Assembly: GCA_009691685.1 (NCBI GenBank)
Contig: SIAU01000001.1
Span: 1 to 64,000, forward strand
DNA length: 64,000 nt
Origin: Opitutales bacterium
GTDB lineage: Bacteria > Verrucomicrobiota > Verrucomicrobiia > Opitutales > UBA953
Reading direction: 5' to 3'
Position 1 is the stretch's first letter. Every line of letters begins with the position of its first letter. A model generated the notes under the pieces. It was given only the letters and a program-made list of their open reading frames with translations. It made no database searches and was not told where the DNA came from. Below are positions 27,050 to 36,662 of this stretch, in pieces. The translations under genes were made by a program, and so were the position numbers.

Positions 27050-28342
27050 ATGCTCGAAGTCGCACGCATTCGTGGAGGCAATCCCATCAAAGGTTCACTG
27101 CGTGCGTCGGGTTCAAAAAATTCCGCTCTCCCTATTTTAGCGGCCGCCCTCCTCACCCACGAAACCGTCACGCTGCACAACGTTCCGAATTTGAGTGACG
27201 TGCGCTTCATGGTTGAAATTTTAAAACACCAAGGAGCAAAAATAGAGAATCCAAAAAAAGGCACTTGGACAATCACGGCGGAAGAAATCACCCATCGCAC
27301 TCCTTATGATTTAGTACGAAAGATGAGAGCTTCGGTCTGTCTACTCGGCGCCTTAGTCGGACGACTCCGCCAAGCCGAGATGGCGCTTCCTGGTGGCTGT
27401 ATCATCGGCATTCGTCCGATTGATTTACACTTAAAAGGTTTAGAAACTTTAAACTGCATCGTCGAAGTAGAAAGCGGCGTGATCAAAGTAAACGCCGAGC
27501 AAGCTCGAGGTGAAAATGTTTTTATGGGCGGTCCGATGGGCAGCACCGTCACTGGCACAGCCAATATCATTATGGCGGCGACACTAACTCCCGGCCTTAC
27601 GAGAATTGAATCTGCGGCCCTCGAACCCGAAATCAGTGACCTTTGTAGTTTACTCAATAAAATGGGCGCGAAAATCAGTGGTCACGGTACACCCTTAATC
27701 ACGATTGAAGGAGTCGAAAAATTACACGGCTGCGAACATACGATTATTTCGGATCGCATTGAAACGGGAACTTATCTCGTCGCGGCAGCGATTACGGGCG
27801 GAGATTTAACGGTGACCCATTGCAACCCTCAACACCTCACCGCGTTTCTCGAAAAACTTAAAGAGGTCGGCGTTAACATCGAAACGAGTGAAGATACGAT
27901 TCGGGCGTTCGGACAACCGACCCAAGCGGTGGAAATTATTACTGAACCTTACCCAGGATTTCCCACCGACCTCCAAGCGCAATTCATGGCCCTGCAATTA
28001 AAAGTACCCGGACGCAGCACCTTTACCGAAAAAATTTATCCGTCACGATTCATGCACGCCGCAGAGTTACAACGGATGGGTGCAGAAATTGCCATCGAAG
28101 GATCCACCGCTGCCGTCTACGGCGATCGCCCACTTTCCGGCGCACCCGTGATGGCCTCCGACTTACGTGCCTCCGCCGCACTGATATTGGCCGCACTCGC
28201 CGCCACGGGCGAAACCTGGGTCCAAAGACTTTATCACTTGGACCGAGGATACGAACAATTCGAAGAAAGACTTCGCAACCTAGGTGCCGACATCGAGCGA
28301 CTGCCCTCCTCCGCCATGCCCAAGGGTTTTGCCGAGGAGTGA
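27050..28342 (+). CDS. murA: UDP-N-acetylglucosamine 1-carboxyvinyltransferase
   Basis: MurA transfers enolpyruvate to UDP-GlcNAc, the first committed step of peptidoglycan synthesis. The 430 residues include Lys23 in SGSKNSALPI, the RASVCLLGALVGRLRQ segment and the loop cysteine Cys117 in LPGGCIIGIRPIDLH. The catalytic cysteine (not Asp) predicts the usual fosfomycin-binding type. PGFPTDLQAQFMAL and RASAALILAALAA are family signatures. It starts 52 bases after the preceding gene's stop, just past that gene's terminator hairpin, and 38 bases before ruvB. Confidence 0.98.
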   Translation: MLEVARIRGGNPIKGSLRASGSKNSALPILAAALLTHETVTLHNVPNLSDVRFMVEILKHQGAKIENPKKGTWTITAEEITHRTPYDLVRKMRASVCLLGALVGRLRQAEMALPGGCIIGIRPIDLHLKGLETLNCIVEVESGVIKVNAEQARGENVFMGGPMGSTVTGTANIIMAATLTPGLTRIESAALEPEISDLCSLLNKMGAKISGHGTPLITIEGVEKLHGCEHTIISDRIETGTYLVAAAITGGDLTVTHCNPQHLTAFLEKLKEVGVNIETSEDTIRAFGQPTQAVEIITEPYPGFPTDLQAQFMALQLKVPGRSTFTEKIYPSRFMHAAELQRMGAEIAIEGSTAAVYGDRPLSGAPVMASDLRASAALILAALAATGETWVQRLYHLDRGYEQFEERLRNLGADIERLPSSAMPKGFAEE

Positions 28343-28379
28343 TGATTGCTTAAATAATTTTTCTTCCTAATTTAAACTT

Positions 28380-29426
28380 ATGGCCGCTGGCAAAAATCCT
28401 TCTGACTCTCCCAAAAAAACTTTGGGCAAAGGCGAAGCGGCTTCGCCCGATCGTCACTTAGACCAAGCTTTACGACCCGAAAAATTCGATAGCTTCGTCG
28501 GCCAAGCACGCACCGTGGAACGCTTAAAAGTCATGGTCGGCGCGGCTCGTCGTGAAAGTCGCACCCTCGATCACATTCTCATTCACGGCCCACCTGGCCT
28601 CGGCAAAACCACCCTCGCCATGATTTTAGCGGGCGAGATGAATAAAACCATTCGCATCACTTCCGGACCAGTCATTGAAAAAGCTTCCGACCTTGCTGGT
28701 CTGCTCACGAGTTTACAAGAAGGCGAAATTTTATTCATCGATGAAATCCATCGCATTCCCAAAACGGTAGAAGAATTCTTATATTCAGCGATGGAAGATT
28801 TCCGTATCGATATCATGATCGATCAAGGTCCCAACGCACGGAGCGTTCGTCTCGAATTACCTAAATTTACTCTGATCGGTGCAACCACGCGGACCGGATT
28901 ACTCACCGCGCCACTACGCAGTCGATTCACCTTACAGACTCGCCTCGATTATTATAATCAGGAACAACTCCTCTCGATTGTACAACGCAACGCGCAGTTA
29001 TTAAATCTCACACTCGATTTAGGTGGCGCCGAAGAAGTTTCCCGTCGCGCTAGAGGCACTCCTCGTATCGTGAATAATTTATTACGCTTCACACGCGACT
29101 ACGCACTCGAGCGCGCTGAAGGTAAAGCGGACGCTAAAATTACGGCAGCGGCTTTAGAATTACTTGAAATCGATCAGAATGGTTTAGATGAAATGGATCA
29201 CCGATTCCTCCGAGCGATGGCCGAAAAACACAACGGTGGGCCCGTGGGTTTAAATAGTATCGGTGCTGCCATCGGCGAAGATGCCCATACACTCGAAGAA
29301 GTTCATGAACCCTTTTTAGTGCTCGAAGGCTACATCTCCCGCACGCCCCAAGGTCGCGTTCTTAGCCCAAAAGGCTGGCGAGCAATTGGCCTAGTGCCTC
29401 CCAGCCAAGAAGGTTCGTCACTCTGA
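28380..29426 (+). CDS. ruvB: Holliday junction branch migration helicase RuvB
   Basis: RuvB is the AAA+ motor of the RuvABC resolvasome. The 348 residues include Walker A GPPGLGKTT at 70-78, Walker B LFIDEIHRIPK near 119, sensor GATTRTGLLTAPLRSRF, and the C-terminal winged helix ending GRVLSPKGWRAIGL. The N-terminal 25 residues are a basic, disordered extension. ruvA and ruvC are not adjacent. Next gene proB begins about 45 bases downstream. Confidence 0.98.
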   Translation: MAAGKNPSDSPKKTLGKGEAASPDRHLDQALRPEKFDSFVGQARTVERLKVMVGAARRESRTLDHILIHGPPGLGKTTLAMILAGEMNKTIRITSGPVIEKASDLAGLLTSLQEGEILFIDEIHRIPKTVEEFLYSAMEDFRIDIMIDQGPNARSVRLELPKFTLIGATTRTGLLTAPLRSRFTLQTRLDYYNQEQLLSIVQRNAQLLNLTLDLGGAEEVSRRARGTPRIVNNLLRFTRDYALERAEGKADAKITAAALELLEIDQNGLDEMDHRFLRAMAEKHNGGPVGLNSIGAAIGEDAHTLEEVHEPFLVLEGYISRTPQGRVLSPKGWRAIGLVPPSQEGSSL

Positions 29427-29472
29427 CGCTGGACATTGACGCCAGTCATCGGCTAACTTGTCTGCCATAACC

Positions 29473-30237
29473 ATGCCAAAACGTTGGGTCATTAAATTAG
29501 GTTCCGGCCTGCTCACACGCGCAGACGGCAAAGTCGATAGCGCCCAAATCGGACGTATCTGCGACCAGGTAGCCGTACTCATGAAGCGCGGCATCGAAGT
29601 CGTTATCGTCACCTCCGGTGCCGTCGCCTCCGGTATGACTGCCATGAAATTAGTGAAGCGTCCTAAAGATGCCCGCGAACTCCAAGCCTGCGCAACGGTC
29701 GGACAGCCTGAATTAATGTCGGTGTATCGAAAACATTTCGCCCGGCATAATCTACTCGGTGCTCAAATGCTTCTCACTTATTGGGATTTAGATAGTCGCA
29801 CCTGCACCAATAACGCCCGAGCTACTCTGGATTTATTGTTAGCCCGAAAAAAATTCGTTCCGATTATCAATGAGAATGATGCCATCGCGGATGAAGAAAT
29901 TCGCGTCGGCGACAACGATCGTCTCTCCGCTCACGTCGCAGCACTCGTTCAGGCCGATTTATTAATTATTCTCTCCGGCATTGATGGCCTGATGACCAAG
30001 TCTGATGGCACCGGAGAACTGATTCCTCACGTCAAAAAGATTGATGCTAAATTACGCAGCCTCGCCGGGGGCGCGGGTTCCGAACGCAATGTCGGCGGGA
30101 TGATTACTAAATTACAAGCGGCCGAAATTGCTGCTCTTGGAAAAGTAAAAACGCAAATCGCTAATGGCCGTCGGAAAAATGTTCTCCTCGAGATAGCCTC
30201 TCATAAAAAATTAGGAACGCTTTTTGATTTACGATGA
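29473..30237 (+). CDS. proB: Glutamate 5-kinase (short form without PUA domain)
   Basis: ProB phosphorylates glutamate at the start of proline synthesis. The amino-acid kinase domain is complete: KLGSGLLT near residue 9, VTSGAVASGM, NENDAIADEEIRVGDND, and GGMITKLQAAEIA. From the ATG at 29473 the protein has 254 residues, so the C-terminal PUA domain of the about 367-residue E. coli enzyme is missing; short forms are known in other bacteria. A TTG at 29458 would add five residues. The stop overlaps the proA start (ATGA), indicating coupled translation. Confidence 0.95.
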   Translation: MPKRWVIKLGSGLLTRADGKVDSAQIGRICDQVAVLMKRGIEVVIVTSGAVASGMTAMKLVKRPKDARELQACATVGQPELMSVYRKHFARHNLLGAQMLLTYWDLDSRTCTNNARATLDLLLARKKFVPIINENDAIADEEIRVGDNDRLSAHVAALVQADLLIILSGIDGLMTKSDGTGELIPHVKKIDAKLRSLAGGAGSERNVGGMITKLQAAEIAALGKVKTQIANGRRKNVLLEIASHKKLGTLFDLR

Positions 30238-31490
30238 GCGAACTGCTTCAACGCGTCACCGCACTCGCTACCCTCGCGAAACAATCAGCCCGGGTGGTTG
30301 CTTTGTCGTCTACGGCCACTCGCACCGCTGCACTCATCGCTGCCGCCAAAGCAGTCAGATCCAACGCCGCGAAAATCCTTTCTGCTAATCAGCAAGACCT
30401 CGCCCAAGCGAAAGTGAAAGGACTGACCGAGGCGATGACTGATCGTCTGCGCCTAGATACGAGTCGGCTTGAAGATATCGCTGCGGCGTGCGAAGCGGTT
30501 GCAAAATTACCTGATCCTGTGGGCGAAGTCGTGGAGAGTTGGGACAGACCTAACGGATTAAAAATTGTTCGTCGCCGAGTTCCTCTGGGTCTCGTAGCTA
30601 TTATTTTTGAATCGCGGCCTAATGTGACGGTCGATGCTGCCGCCCTGTGTTTAAAATCAGGTAACGCCTGTATCTTACGTGGCGGTAGCGAAGCCGTGCA
30701 CACGAACATCGCCTTAGCAGAATCTTTTGCTGAAGGATTAAAAGCGGTCGGCCTACCTACCGCAGCGGTAACGCTCTTGCCTTTCACGGAGCGCGAAGCC
30801 GTACCGGCACTCGGTTCACTTCGTGGAATCGTCGACATCATTGTTCCTCGCGGTGGCCCTGGCTTAATCGAAGCCGTGGTTAATTCCGCCAAAGTACCGG
30901 TGATTAAACACGACGCTGGTATCTGCCACGTCTATGTTCACGCTAAGGCCGATTTAAAAATGGCCGAACGCATTATCATTAATGCCAAGTGTCAAAGACC
31001 GAGCGCCTGCAACGCCGCCGAAACAGTTTTAGTAGATAAAAGTATCGCCGCAGAATTTCTGCCTGCGCTCGGTGCCGCTTTGAGTGCTCATAAAACTGAA
31101 GTCAGAGGTTGTGAGCAGACCCAGAAATTTATTTCGGCGGCGAAACGAGCCACCGATCAAGATTACCGCACGGAGCACCTCGAACTTATTATAAATATCA
31201 AAGTGGTCGACGGCCTAGAGGCTGCGGTCAGCCATATCGAAACCTTGGGCTCTCATCACTCCGACGCTATTATTACGGCGGACGAGGCTGTAGCTCGCCA
31301 ATTTCTTGCCCAAATCGACAGTGCCTGTGTCTACTGGAACGCCAGCACGCGCTTTACGGATGGCGGAGAGTTCGGCTTTGGGGCCGAAGTAGGCATTAGT
31401 ACCGACCGCCTTCACGCCCGGGGACCTATGGGCTTACGCGAATTAACCACTTGGAAGTTCGAAGTTACTGGAACTGGTCAGATTAGATAA
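30234..31490 (+). CDS. proA: Gamma-glutamyl phosphate reductase
   Basis: ProA reduces glutamyl phosphate to glutamate semialdehyde with NADPH, the second proline step. The 418 residues carry FESRPNVTVDAAALCLKSGN, the catalytic cysteine in RPSACNAAETVLVD near residue 260, and the C-terminal FGFGAEVGISTDRLHARGP. It is translated with overlap from proB. A tRNA-Asp gene follows 70 bases downstream. Confidence 0.98.
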   Translation: MSELLQRVTALATLAKQSARVVALSSTATRTAALIAAAKAVRSNAAKILSANQQDLAQAKVKGLTEAMTDRLRLDTSRLEDIAAACEAVAKLPDPVGEVVESWDRPNGLKIVRRRVPLGLVAIIFESRPNVTVDAAALCLKSGNACILRGGSEAVHTNIALAESFAEGLKAVGLPTAAVTLLPFTEREAVPALGSLRGIVDIIVPRGGPGLIEAVVNSAKVPVIKHDAGICHVYVHAKADLKMAERIIINAKCQRPSACNAAETVLVDKSIAAEFLPALGAALSAHKTEVRGCEQTQKFISAAKRATDQDYRTEHLELIINIKVVDGLEAAVSHIETLGSHHSDAIITADEAVARQFLAQIDSACVYWNASTRFTDGGEFGFGAEVGISTDRLHARGPMGLRELTTWKFEVTGTGQIR

Positions 31491-31510
31491 CCTTTTTAGC
31501 GGTTTTCCGT

Positions 31511-31516
31511 TTGACA
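31511..31516 (+). promoter_or_regulatory. Candidate -35 box upstream of tRNA-Asp
   Basis: A perfect TTGACA lies 44 bases before the tRNA-Asp acceptor stem. No convincing -10 hexamer is seen at 17 bases, so the promoter assignment is tentative. Confidence 0.3.
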
Positions 31517-31559
31517 GAGTGGGTCCTGGAAACCTTTCTTACCCTTCCTTTTGGCTACT

Positions 31560-31636
31560 GGGGTGGTAGCTCAGTTGGTTAGAGCGCCGCACTGTCACTG
31601 CGGAGGTCGCGGGTTCGAGTCCCGTCCATCCCGCCA
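31560..31636 (+). tRNA. tRNA-Asp (anticodon GTC)
   Basis: The 77-base cloverleaf has acceptor GGGGTGG pairing with CCATCCC (one G-U pair), D arm GCTCAGTTGGTTAGAGC, anticodon GTC at 31594-31596 in loop CTGTCAC, a T arm with GTTCGAGT, discriminator G and encoded CCA at 31634-31636. Confidence 0.98.
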
Positions 31637-31758
31637 GCCAAAAGGGCGACTTTCCTAGACCTTCCAAAGCGTCTAAGGGGTCACCCGTGCTAAGTCTCTC
31701 ACTGTGTATCCTTTTTTCTTTCCCCTCTCGCAGATGATGACAGAAATTAAGGTATCCT

Positions 31759-32961
31759 ATGAGCAAAAAAGTTCTGATTATTGGAGCGGGTGGCGTTGGT
31801 AACGTCGTCGCCCATAAATGTGCGATGCATCCCGAAGCGTTTTCGGAAATCATGCTGGCCTCGCGTAATGAAAATAAATGCAAAGCCATTGCAGCCGATG
31901 TGAAAGCCTCCACGGGTCGCACAATAAAAACGGCCGCCATCGATGCCGACAACGTGCAAGCCACTGTCGCCCTGATTAAATCTTTCGGTGCCGAGTTGCT
32001 CATCAACGTTGCCCTACCCTATCAAGATCTTCCGTTGATGGACGCCTGCTTACATGCTGGCATTCACTACGTCGACACTGCAAACTACGAGCCCCCTCAC
32101 TTAGCGAAGTTTGAATATTCCTGGCAGTGGAATTATCGCGAGCGTTTTGAAAAAGCAGGTTTGATGGCATTACTCGGTTCGGGCTTCGACCCAGGTGTGA
32201 CCAATGTATTCTGCGCTTACGCCCAGAAGCACCTGTTCGATACCATTGATACTATTGATATCATGGATGCGAATGCCGGTGATCACGGTTACGCCTTCGC
32301 TACTAATTTTAATCCCGAAATTAATATCCGCGAAATCACCCAGCGTGGACGCTACTGGGAAAACGGTGAATGGATAGAAACCGAACCCCTCGACCCCAAA
32401 CTACGCGTGGATTACAACTATCCCGTACTCGGACCTAAACCCAGCTACCTCCTCTTCCACGAGGAATTAGAATCCTTAGCCAAGAACATCAAAGGCCTGA
32501 AGCGTATTCGTTTCTTCATGACCTTCTCGGACAACTACCTCAACCACCTCAAAGTTTTAGAAAATGTCGGGATGACTCGGATCGACCCCATTGAATTCCA
32601 AGGTCACTCGATTGTTCCGATTCAATTCCTTAAAGCCTTATTGCCCGACCCTGCTTCACTCGGTCCACGCACCAAGGGTAAGACCTGTATCGGTTGCGAA
32701 ATTACGGGCACCAAAAACGGCAAGCCCCGCAAAGTATTTATCTACAACGTTTGCGACCACCAAGAGTGCTACGCCGAAGTTAAGTCCCAAGCGATTAGCT
32801 ATACCACGGGCGTTCCTGCAGCCATTGGCGGCGCGATGGTTGCCACAGGTAAATGGCTCAAACCAGGCGTTTGGAATATGGAAGAGTGCGACCCCGATCC
32901 ATTCATGGAAGAATTAAATAAACGCGGCCTCCCTTGGCAGATTCAAGAACTGCCCGTTTAA
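31759..32961 (+). CDS. Carboxynorspermidine synthase (saccharopine dehydrogenase family)
   Basis: This NADPH enzyme condenses aspartate semialdehyde with a diamine (putrescine or diaminopropane) to give carboxyspermidine or carboxynorspermidine. The 400 residues begin with the Rossmann motif LIIGAGGVGNVVAHKC, followed by INVALPYQDLPLMDACL and YVDTANYEPP, and GSGFDPGVTNVFCAYA, all hallmarks of the LYS9-like family. The next gene is the matching decarboxylase, which makes the polyamine role much likelier than lysine metabolism. It ends in a GNRA-loop terminator, so the two genes may be transcribed partly separately. Confidence 0.9.
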   Translation: MSKKVLIIGAGGVGNVVAHKCAMHPEAFSEIMLASRNENKCKAIAADVKASTGRTIKTAAIDADNVQATVALIKSFGAELLINVALPYQDLPLMDACLHAGIHYVDTANYEPPHLAKFEYSWQWNYRERFEKAGLMALLGSGFDPGVTNVFCAYAQKHLFDTIDTIDIMDANAGDHGYAFATNFNPEINIREITQRGRYWENGEWIETEPLDPKLRVDYNYPVLGPKPSYLLFHEELESLAKNIKGLKRIRFFMTFSDNYLNHLKVLENVGMTRIDPIEFQGHSIVPIQFLKALLPDPASLGPRTKGKTCIGCEITGTKNGKPRKVFIYNVCDHQECYAEVKSQAISYTTGVPAAIGGAMVATGKWLKPGVWNMEECDPDPFMEELNKRGLPWQIQELPV

Positions 32962-32980
32962 TTAAAATCTTCATAACCTA

Positions 32981-33009
32981 AAAAAGCCCGCAGCAATGCG
33001 GGCTTTTTA
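32981..33009 (+). terminator. Terminator between the two polyamine genes
   Basis: AAAAAGCCCGCA pairs with TGCGGGCTTTTT around a GCAA tetraloop (GNRA type). It lies 20 bases after the synthase stop, so decarboxylase expression requires read-through or its own promoter. Confidence 0.9.
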
Positions 33010-33039
33010 TTTGCGACTTAAGAAATCTCCCCTCACTTA

Positions 33040-34221
33040 TTGGCTGTGTCCGATCCCCTTTCAGAAGCCTTTAAGAAAATCGACCTCTCGCAGGTGCCCA
33101 GCCCCTGTCACGTCCTCCACCGCGGCTTACTGGAAAATAATTTAAAGATTCTTCGCGGAGTGATGGACCGTTCGGGCGCTAAAATTATTTTAGCACTCAA
33201 AGGTTTTGCCCAATTCAGCGAAGCCAAACTCATTCGCCAATACCTCGCTGGCACCACCGCGAGTGGAATTAACGAAGCGCTCTTAGGTCGAGAAGAATTC
33301 GACGGTGAAGTGCATGCCTATTCACCAGCCTTCAAGGATGATGAGTTTGTCCATCTCCTCAGGGTCGCTGACCATATTTCCTTTAATTCTATCAATCAGT
33401 GGAAGCGCCATCAGGCTGTAGCTAAATCAGCAACCCGCAAAGTGTCGTTTGGTCTGAGAGTTAATCCCGAGCATGCTGAAGTTGAGGTCGATATTTATAA
33501 TCCCTGTGCCTCTGGCTCACGTCTCGGCGCACTCCGCTCCGAGATTAAATCAGCGAGTGATTTAGAAGGCTTGGAAGGCCTTCACTTTCATACCATGTGT
33601 CAGCAAGGGGCTGATGTCTTAGAACGCACTGTGGCAGCCTTTGAGAAAAGATTCGGAGAGTTTATTCCTAAGATGAAATGGGTGAACTTCGGGGGTGGAC
33701 ATCACATCACGCGTCCGGGTTACGACATCGAACTACTCGTTAAAATTATCAAAGACTTTAAAGCTAAATGGGGACAACATATTCAAGTCTATCTCGAACC
33801 CGGTGAAGCGGTCGGTATTGGCACCGGTGTTCTCGTTGGAACCGTCTTAGACTTAGTTCATAATGGCGTCGATATCGCCATTATCGATGTGTCGGCGACC
33901 AACCATATGCCTGACACTCTAGAGATGCCCTACCGGGCTGATATCCTTGGGGCTGATATGCCAGGCGCACTACCTCATACTTACCGCCTCGGGAGCGTTA
34001 CCTGCTTAGCCGGTGATGTGATTGGCGACTACTCTTTTGCAGAGCCCTTAAAGATCGGACAGCGCATCCTATTTATGGACATGTCGCATTATACTTTTGT
34101 TAAGAATACGACCTTTAACGGCATCCCACTGCCAGCGATTGCCACTTATGATCCACAAGCAGGCAAGGTACAGGTGGTGAGAAAGTTCAGTTACGCAGAT
34201 TATAAAAATCGCCTGTCGTAA
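33040..34221 (+). CDS. nspC: Carboxynorspermidine decarboxylase
   Basis: NspC is a PLP enzyme of the alanine-racemase fold that decarboxylates carboxy(nor)spermidine to (nor)spermidine. The PLP lysine is Lys54 in ILALKGFAQFSE; LEGLHFHTMCQQG, VNFGGGHHITRPGYD and YLEPGEAVG are signatures, and CLAGDVIGDYSF carries the Cys/Asp pair from the partner subunit. Start is TTG at 33040, or GTG at 33046, both rare; no ATG fits. With the upstream synthase it completes the carboxynorspermidine route, an alternative to SpeE/SpeD. Confidence 0.93.
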   Translation: MAVSDPLSEAFKKIDLSQVPSPCHVLHRGLLENNLKILRGVMDRSGAKIILALKGFAQFSEAKLIRQYLAGTTASGINEALLGREEFDGEVHAYSPAFKDDEFVHLLRVADHISFNSINQWKRHQAVAKSATRKVSFGLRVNPEHAEVEVDIYNPCASGSRLGALRSEIKSASDLEGLEGLHFHTMCQQGADVLERTVAAFEKRFGEFIPKMKWVNFGGGHHITRPGYDIELLVKIIKDFKAKWGQHIQVYLEPGEAVGIGTGVLVGTVLDLVHNGVDIAIIDVSATNHMPDTLEMPYRADILGADMPGALPHTYRLGSVTCLAGDVIGDYSFAEPLKIGQRILFMDMSHYTFVKNTTFNGIPLPAIATYDPQAGKVQVVRKFSYADYKNRLS

Positions 34222-34278
34222 GTAGTGTTAATGAGTGCGGCCTAGTTGGCCGACGCGTCATTAATTTATGAAATAAAA

Positions 34279-34300
34279 AGGGCCGACTTTCGTCGGCCCT
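34279..34300 (-). terminator. Terminator after the porin gene
   Basis: AGGGCCGAC pairs with GTCGGCCCT around loop TTTC; the minus strand continues into T5. It lies between the convergent nspC and porin genes and could also stop nspC transcripts less efficiently. Confidence 0.88.
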
Positions 34301-34327
34301 CGGTTGCTATGAAACTAAATCTAAACT

Positions 34328-35650
34328 TTAGAAGAGAACTTGCGCTTGGAGGCGGAAGATATCGGCATCAGCTTTACCTGTACCAACGATACCACCAGGG
34401 GCCGAAGTTCCAGTTGCACTAGAAGTAGATCCGAGACGCTCAGATGCTTTGGCATTCTCATAGCCAAGCATGATCTTTGCATTGTGATCTACGAAGTAGT
34501 AGTTCACGCCGACATAGATACTATCGAATTTGTTATAATACACTGATGAACTGAACGCAGCAGCATCGCGGTAGAGACCACTGAAGTTTGAACCCTGTCC
34601 GTCGGTATCGAGCTTGGAGTAACGGATTACGCCTTCGACTTGATCCGTGAACTTATAAGCGGCGAGAGCCGTGAAGCCTTCAGGCTTACGCTCGATAGTA
34701 GTAGCAGTTGCACCGCGAGCCTCATTAGTAGTGGAGATCATTTCCGCTTGGACAACGAGGTTACCATACTGGGATTTGATGTAAGGGTTGATACCAAACA
34801 TTTTGGCATCGTTTCCTGCTATGCCACCACCAGAAGCTGTTCCGGTAGCGTCGCGTGTATCGCGAACCGAACCCCAATTAAGACCAACGGAGTGCTTATT
34901 GGTATCGCTGATTTTATTAGTGTAGATTAAATTAGCCCAGGTTCCGATGTCATTGTTTCCGGTTGAGCTTGCTTGACCTTGGAGGGCATTGGCAACTGAG
35001 ACACCGTATTCAATTGTCTGTGCGGCATCAACGGCGTACTTATTGGAGTAATGGAGACCGGTGTGACGGGCACCAAAACCGAGACGGTGGGAGGAACCTT
35101 GCGATTCATTCCAGAAGCGATTCGATGCCGAACGCTCAACAGTGAGCAACTTGGATGAAGATGTGTTCTCTTCGAGACCCCACTGAACTTTTTGGTAACC
35201 TAAAACGAAGCTACCGTAAGTGGTTTCAGCAGTAAAGATCGCCTTGTCCAAAGTGTTATCAGCGAAATTGTTGACGATTTCAGCAGAGATGCCTTCGCCC
35301 ATATCGGCCTTAAAGCCGAGGTAAAGACGACGCATAAAAGCGGTGCTTACATCAGTAACTTTACTATTTGCACCTGTGCTGGTAGTGACGTCGCCACCAA
35401 TGGACTCATACTGAGTCTGTACGCGACCCGAGAAGGTTAAGCGCTTGGTAGCGTCTTCCTTAACGAAGATTTTGTTAAGACCGGCAGCAGCACGAGACTC
35501 TGAAGCACTTTGCAATGCGACAGCGCGTTCTTCAGCGGTAATAATGCCCTTCTTCACGAGAAGATCGAGCGTGGATTTATCTTGCGCAAACGAAGATGCG
35601 GCAGTGAGTGCTGCAGCTGCGATGAGCATGGATTTGATGGTGGTATTCAT
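34328..35650 (-). CDS. Outer-membrane porin (OprP-like)
   Basis: About 440 residues with a signal peptide (MNTTIKSMLIAAAALTAASS, then cleavage after SFAQ). A short helical start (LDLLVKKGIITAEERAVALQ) resembles the N-terminus of OprP/OprO-type porins, followed by alternating strands with RLTFSGRVQTQYES, RRLYLGFKADMGEG, FVLGYQKVQWG, and a terminal IFRLQAQVLF ending in phenylalanine, expected for BAM targeting. The ATG at 35650 is preferred over an upstream ATG at 35692 because it starts the signal peptide. Substrate specificity is unknown. The abundant aligned codons suggest high expression. Confidence 0.85.
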   Translation of the reverse strand: MNTTIKSMLIAAAALTAASSFAQDKSTLDLLVKKGIITAEERAVALQSASESRAAAGLNKIFVKEDATKRLTFSGRVQTQYESIGGDVTTSTGANSKVTDVSTAFMRRLYLGFKADMGEGISAEIVNNFADNTLDKAIFTAETTYGSFVLGYQKVQWGLEENTSSSKLLTVERSASNRFWNESQGSSHRLGFGARHTGLHYSNKYAVDAAQTIEYGVSVANALQGQASSTGNNDIGTWANLIYTNKISDTNKHSVGLNWGSVRDTRDATGTASGGGIAGNDAKMFGINPYIKSQYGNLVVQAEMISTTNEARGATATTIERKPEGFTALAAYKFTDQVEGVIRYSKLDTDGQGSNFSGLYRDAAAFSSSVYYNKFDSIYVGVNYYFVDHNAKIMLGYENAKASERLGSTSSATGTSAPGGIVGTGKADADIFRLQAQVLF

Positions 35651-35786
35651 AGGATAGTATGTGTGAAAGCACCCACACCTTACCATTTTCACATTTCAAA
35701 CCTATGACTATAGTGTGACAAATAGGTGACTATGGGACTGGGTCTACTTAACTTTTTCCTGTAAATATTTGTTAAAATTACTGAAA

Positions 35787-36662
35787 TCAGCCCATTAAAT
35801 CAATGATTTCAGTTAAGCCCTCTAAGATAGAAGAGAACCGGGGCCTCCAATTAAGTTCATGTAAGGCCCTACTGTTTTCAATAAATCGACTGGGCTGCGT
35901 TCGACCACCCCGTTGCATCCGAGGTCCAGCCGGCGCATTAATATCAAAAACCGGTTCACCCTTACCAAGTTTTTTGGCAGTCCACTGAATGAGTTCATCT
36001 TTTCGTATAGGATGACCATCGGTGATATTATAAATGCGCGGACCCGTTGGACCACCCAAGCAAGCTGCTAGAATCGCACTCGCTGCGTCATCGCGATGCA
36101 GGTAATTAATTAAGTGATCCGTGCGTCCACCAAAAACGAGTTCACCACGCATGAGTTGATTAAGTAGGTGGTGACGGCCTGGACCATAAAGCCCGCCGAG
36201 TCGCAGCACCCGAGTATTTTGAATCTTGGAATTTAATACGGATTTTTCTCCAGCCAAAATAATATCCGCAATCGTTTCGCCGCCCGCCATACTTTCCTCC
36301 GTGACGCGTCCCCCATCGTCCTGACGATACACACCGGTTGAACTAGTAAAAATAAAGCAGCTCACCTTGGATTGCTCAGCCCAACGAATCGCATTCTTAA
36401 CCCCTAAATCATAGGCTAAAGTATACGCGTCGGGACCACCTCCACCCGTACTCGCCGCATAAACCACCGCATCAAAATCATTGGGCAGTCCCGACCAATC
36501 AGAACTAGAAATATCAAAAGCCAAACTCGATATGCCTACGGACTCTAATTGTTGTTTTGATTTATCGGATCGAACCACGCCGACAACCTCATGGCCTTGA
36601 GATTTTGCTAAGTGAGCCAAAGCTGTCCCGATATAACCGCATCCCAAAATAATTATTTTCAT
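35787..36662 (-). CDS. NAD(P)-dependent epimerase/dehydratase (atypical extended SDR)
   Basis: The 291 residues open with the Rossmann motif IILGCGYIGTALAHLAKSQG, then VVYAASTGGGG and FIFTSSTGVYRQDDGG with the SDR Ser-Thr-Tyr pattern, and VLRLGGLYGPGRHHL. It most resembles YeeZ-like nucleoside-sugar epimerases of unknown substrate. Its start overlaps the lpxB stop by four bases (ATGA), so it is the last gene of an operon that includes lipid A genes; a role in envelope sugar metabolism is plausible but inferred. It is followed by 95 bases before the porin promoter region. Confidence 0.85.
   Translation of the reverse strand: MKIIILGCGYIGTALAHLAKSQGHEVVGVVRSDKSKQQLESVGISSLAFDISSSDWSGLPNDFDAVVYAASTGGGGPDAYTLAYDLGVKNAIRWAEQSKVSCFIFTSSTGVYRQDDGGRVTEESMAGGETIADIILAGEKSVLNSKIQNTRVLRLGGLYGPGRHHLLNQLMRGELVFGGRTDHLINYLHRDDAASAILAACLGGPTGPRIYNITDGHPIRKDELIQWTAKKLGKGEPVFDINAPAGPRMQRGGRTQPSRFIENSRALHELNWRPRFSSILEGLTEIIDLMG

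Noticed and set aside
29424-29448. Hairpin between ruvB and proB as a terminator
   Set aside because: The stem CTGG/CCAG plus TGA/TCA is short and bulged, and no T tract follows.
31539-32006. A 155-codon minus-strand frame containing GLEPATSAVT
   Set aside because: It is antisense to tRNA-Asp and to the start of the carboxynorspermidine synthase gene; the string is another typical tRNA artefact.
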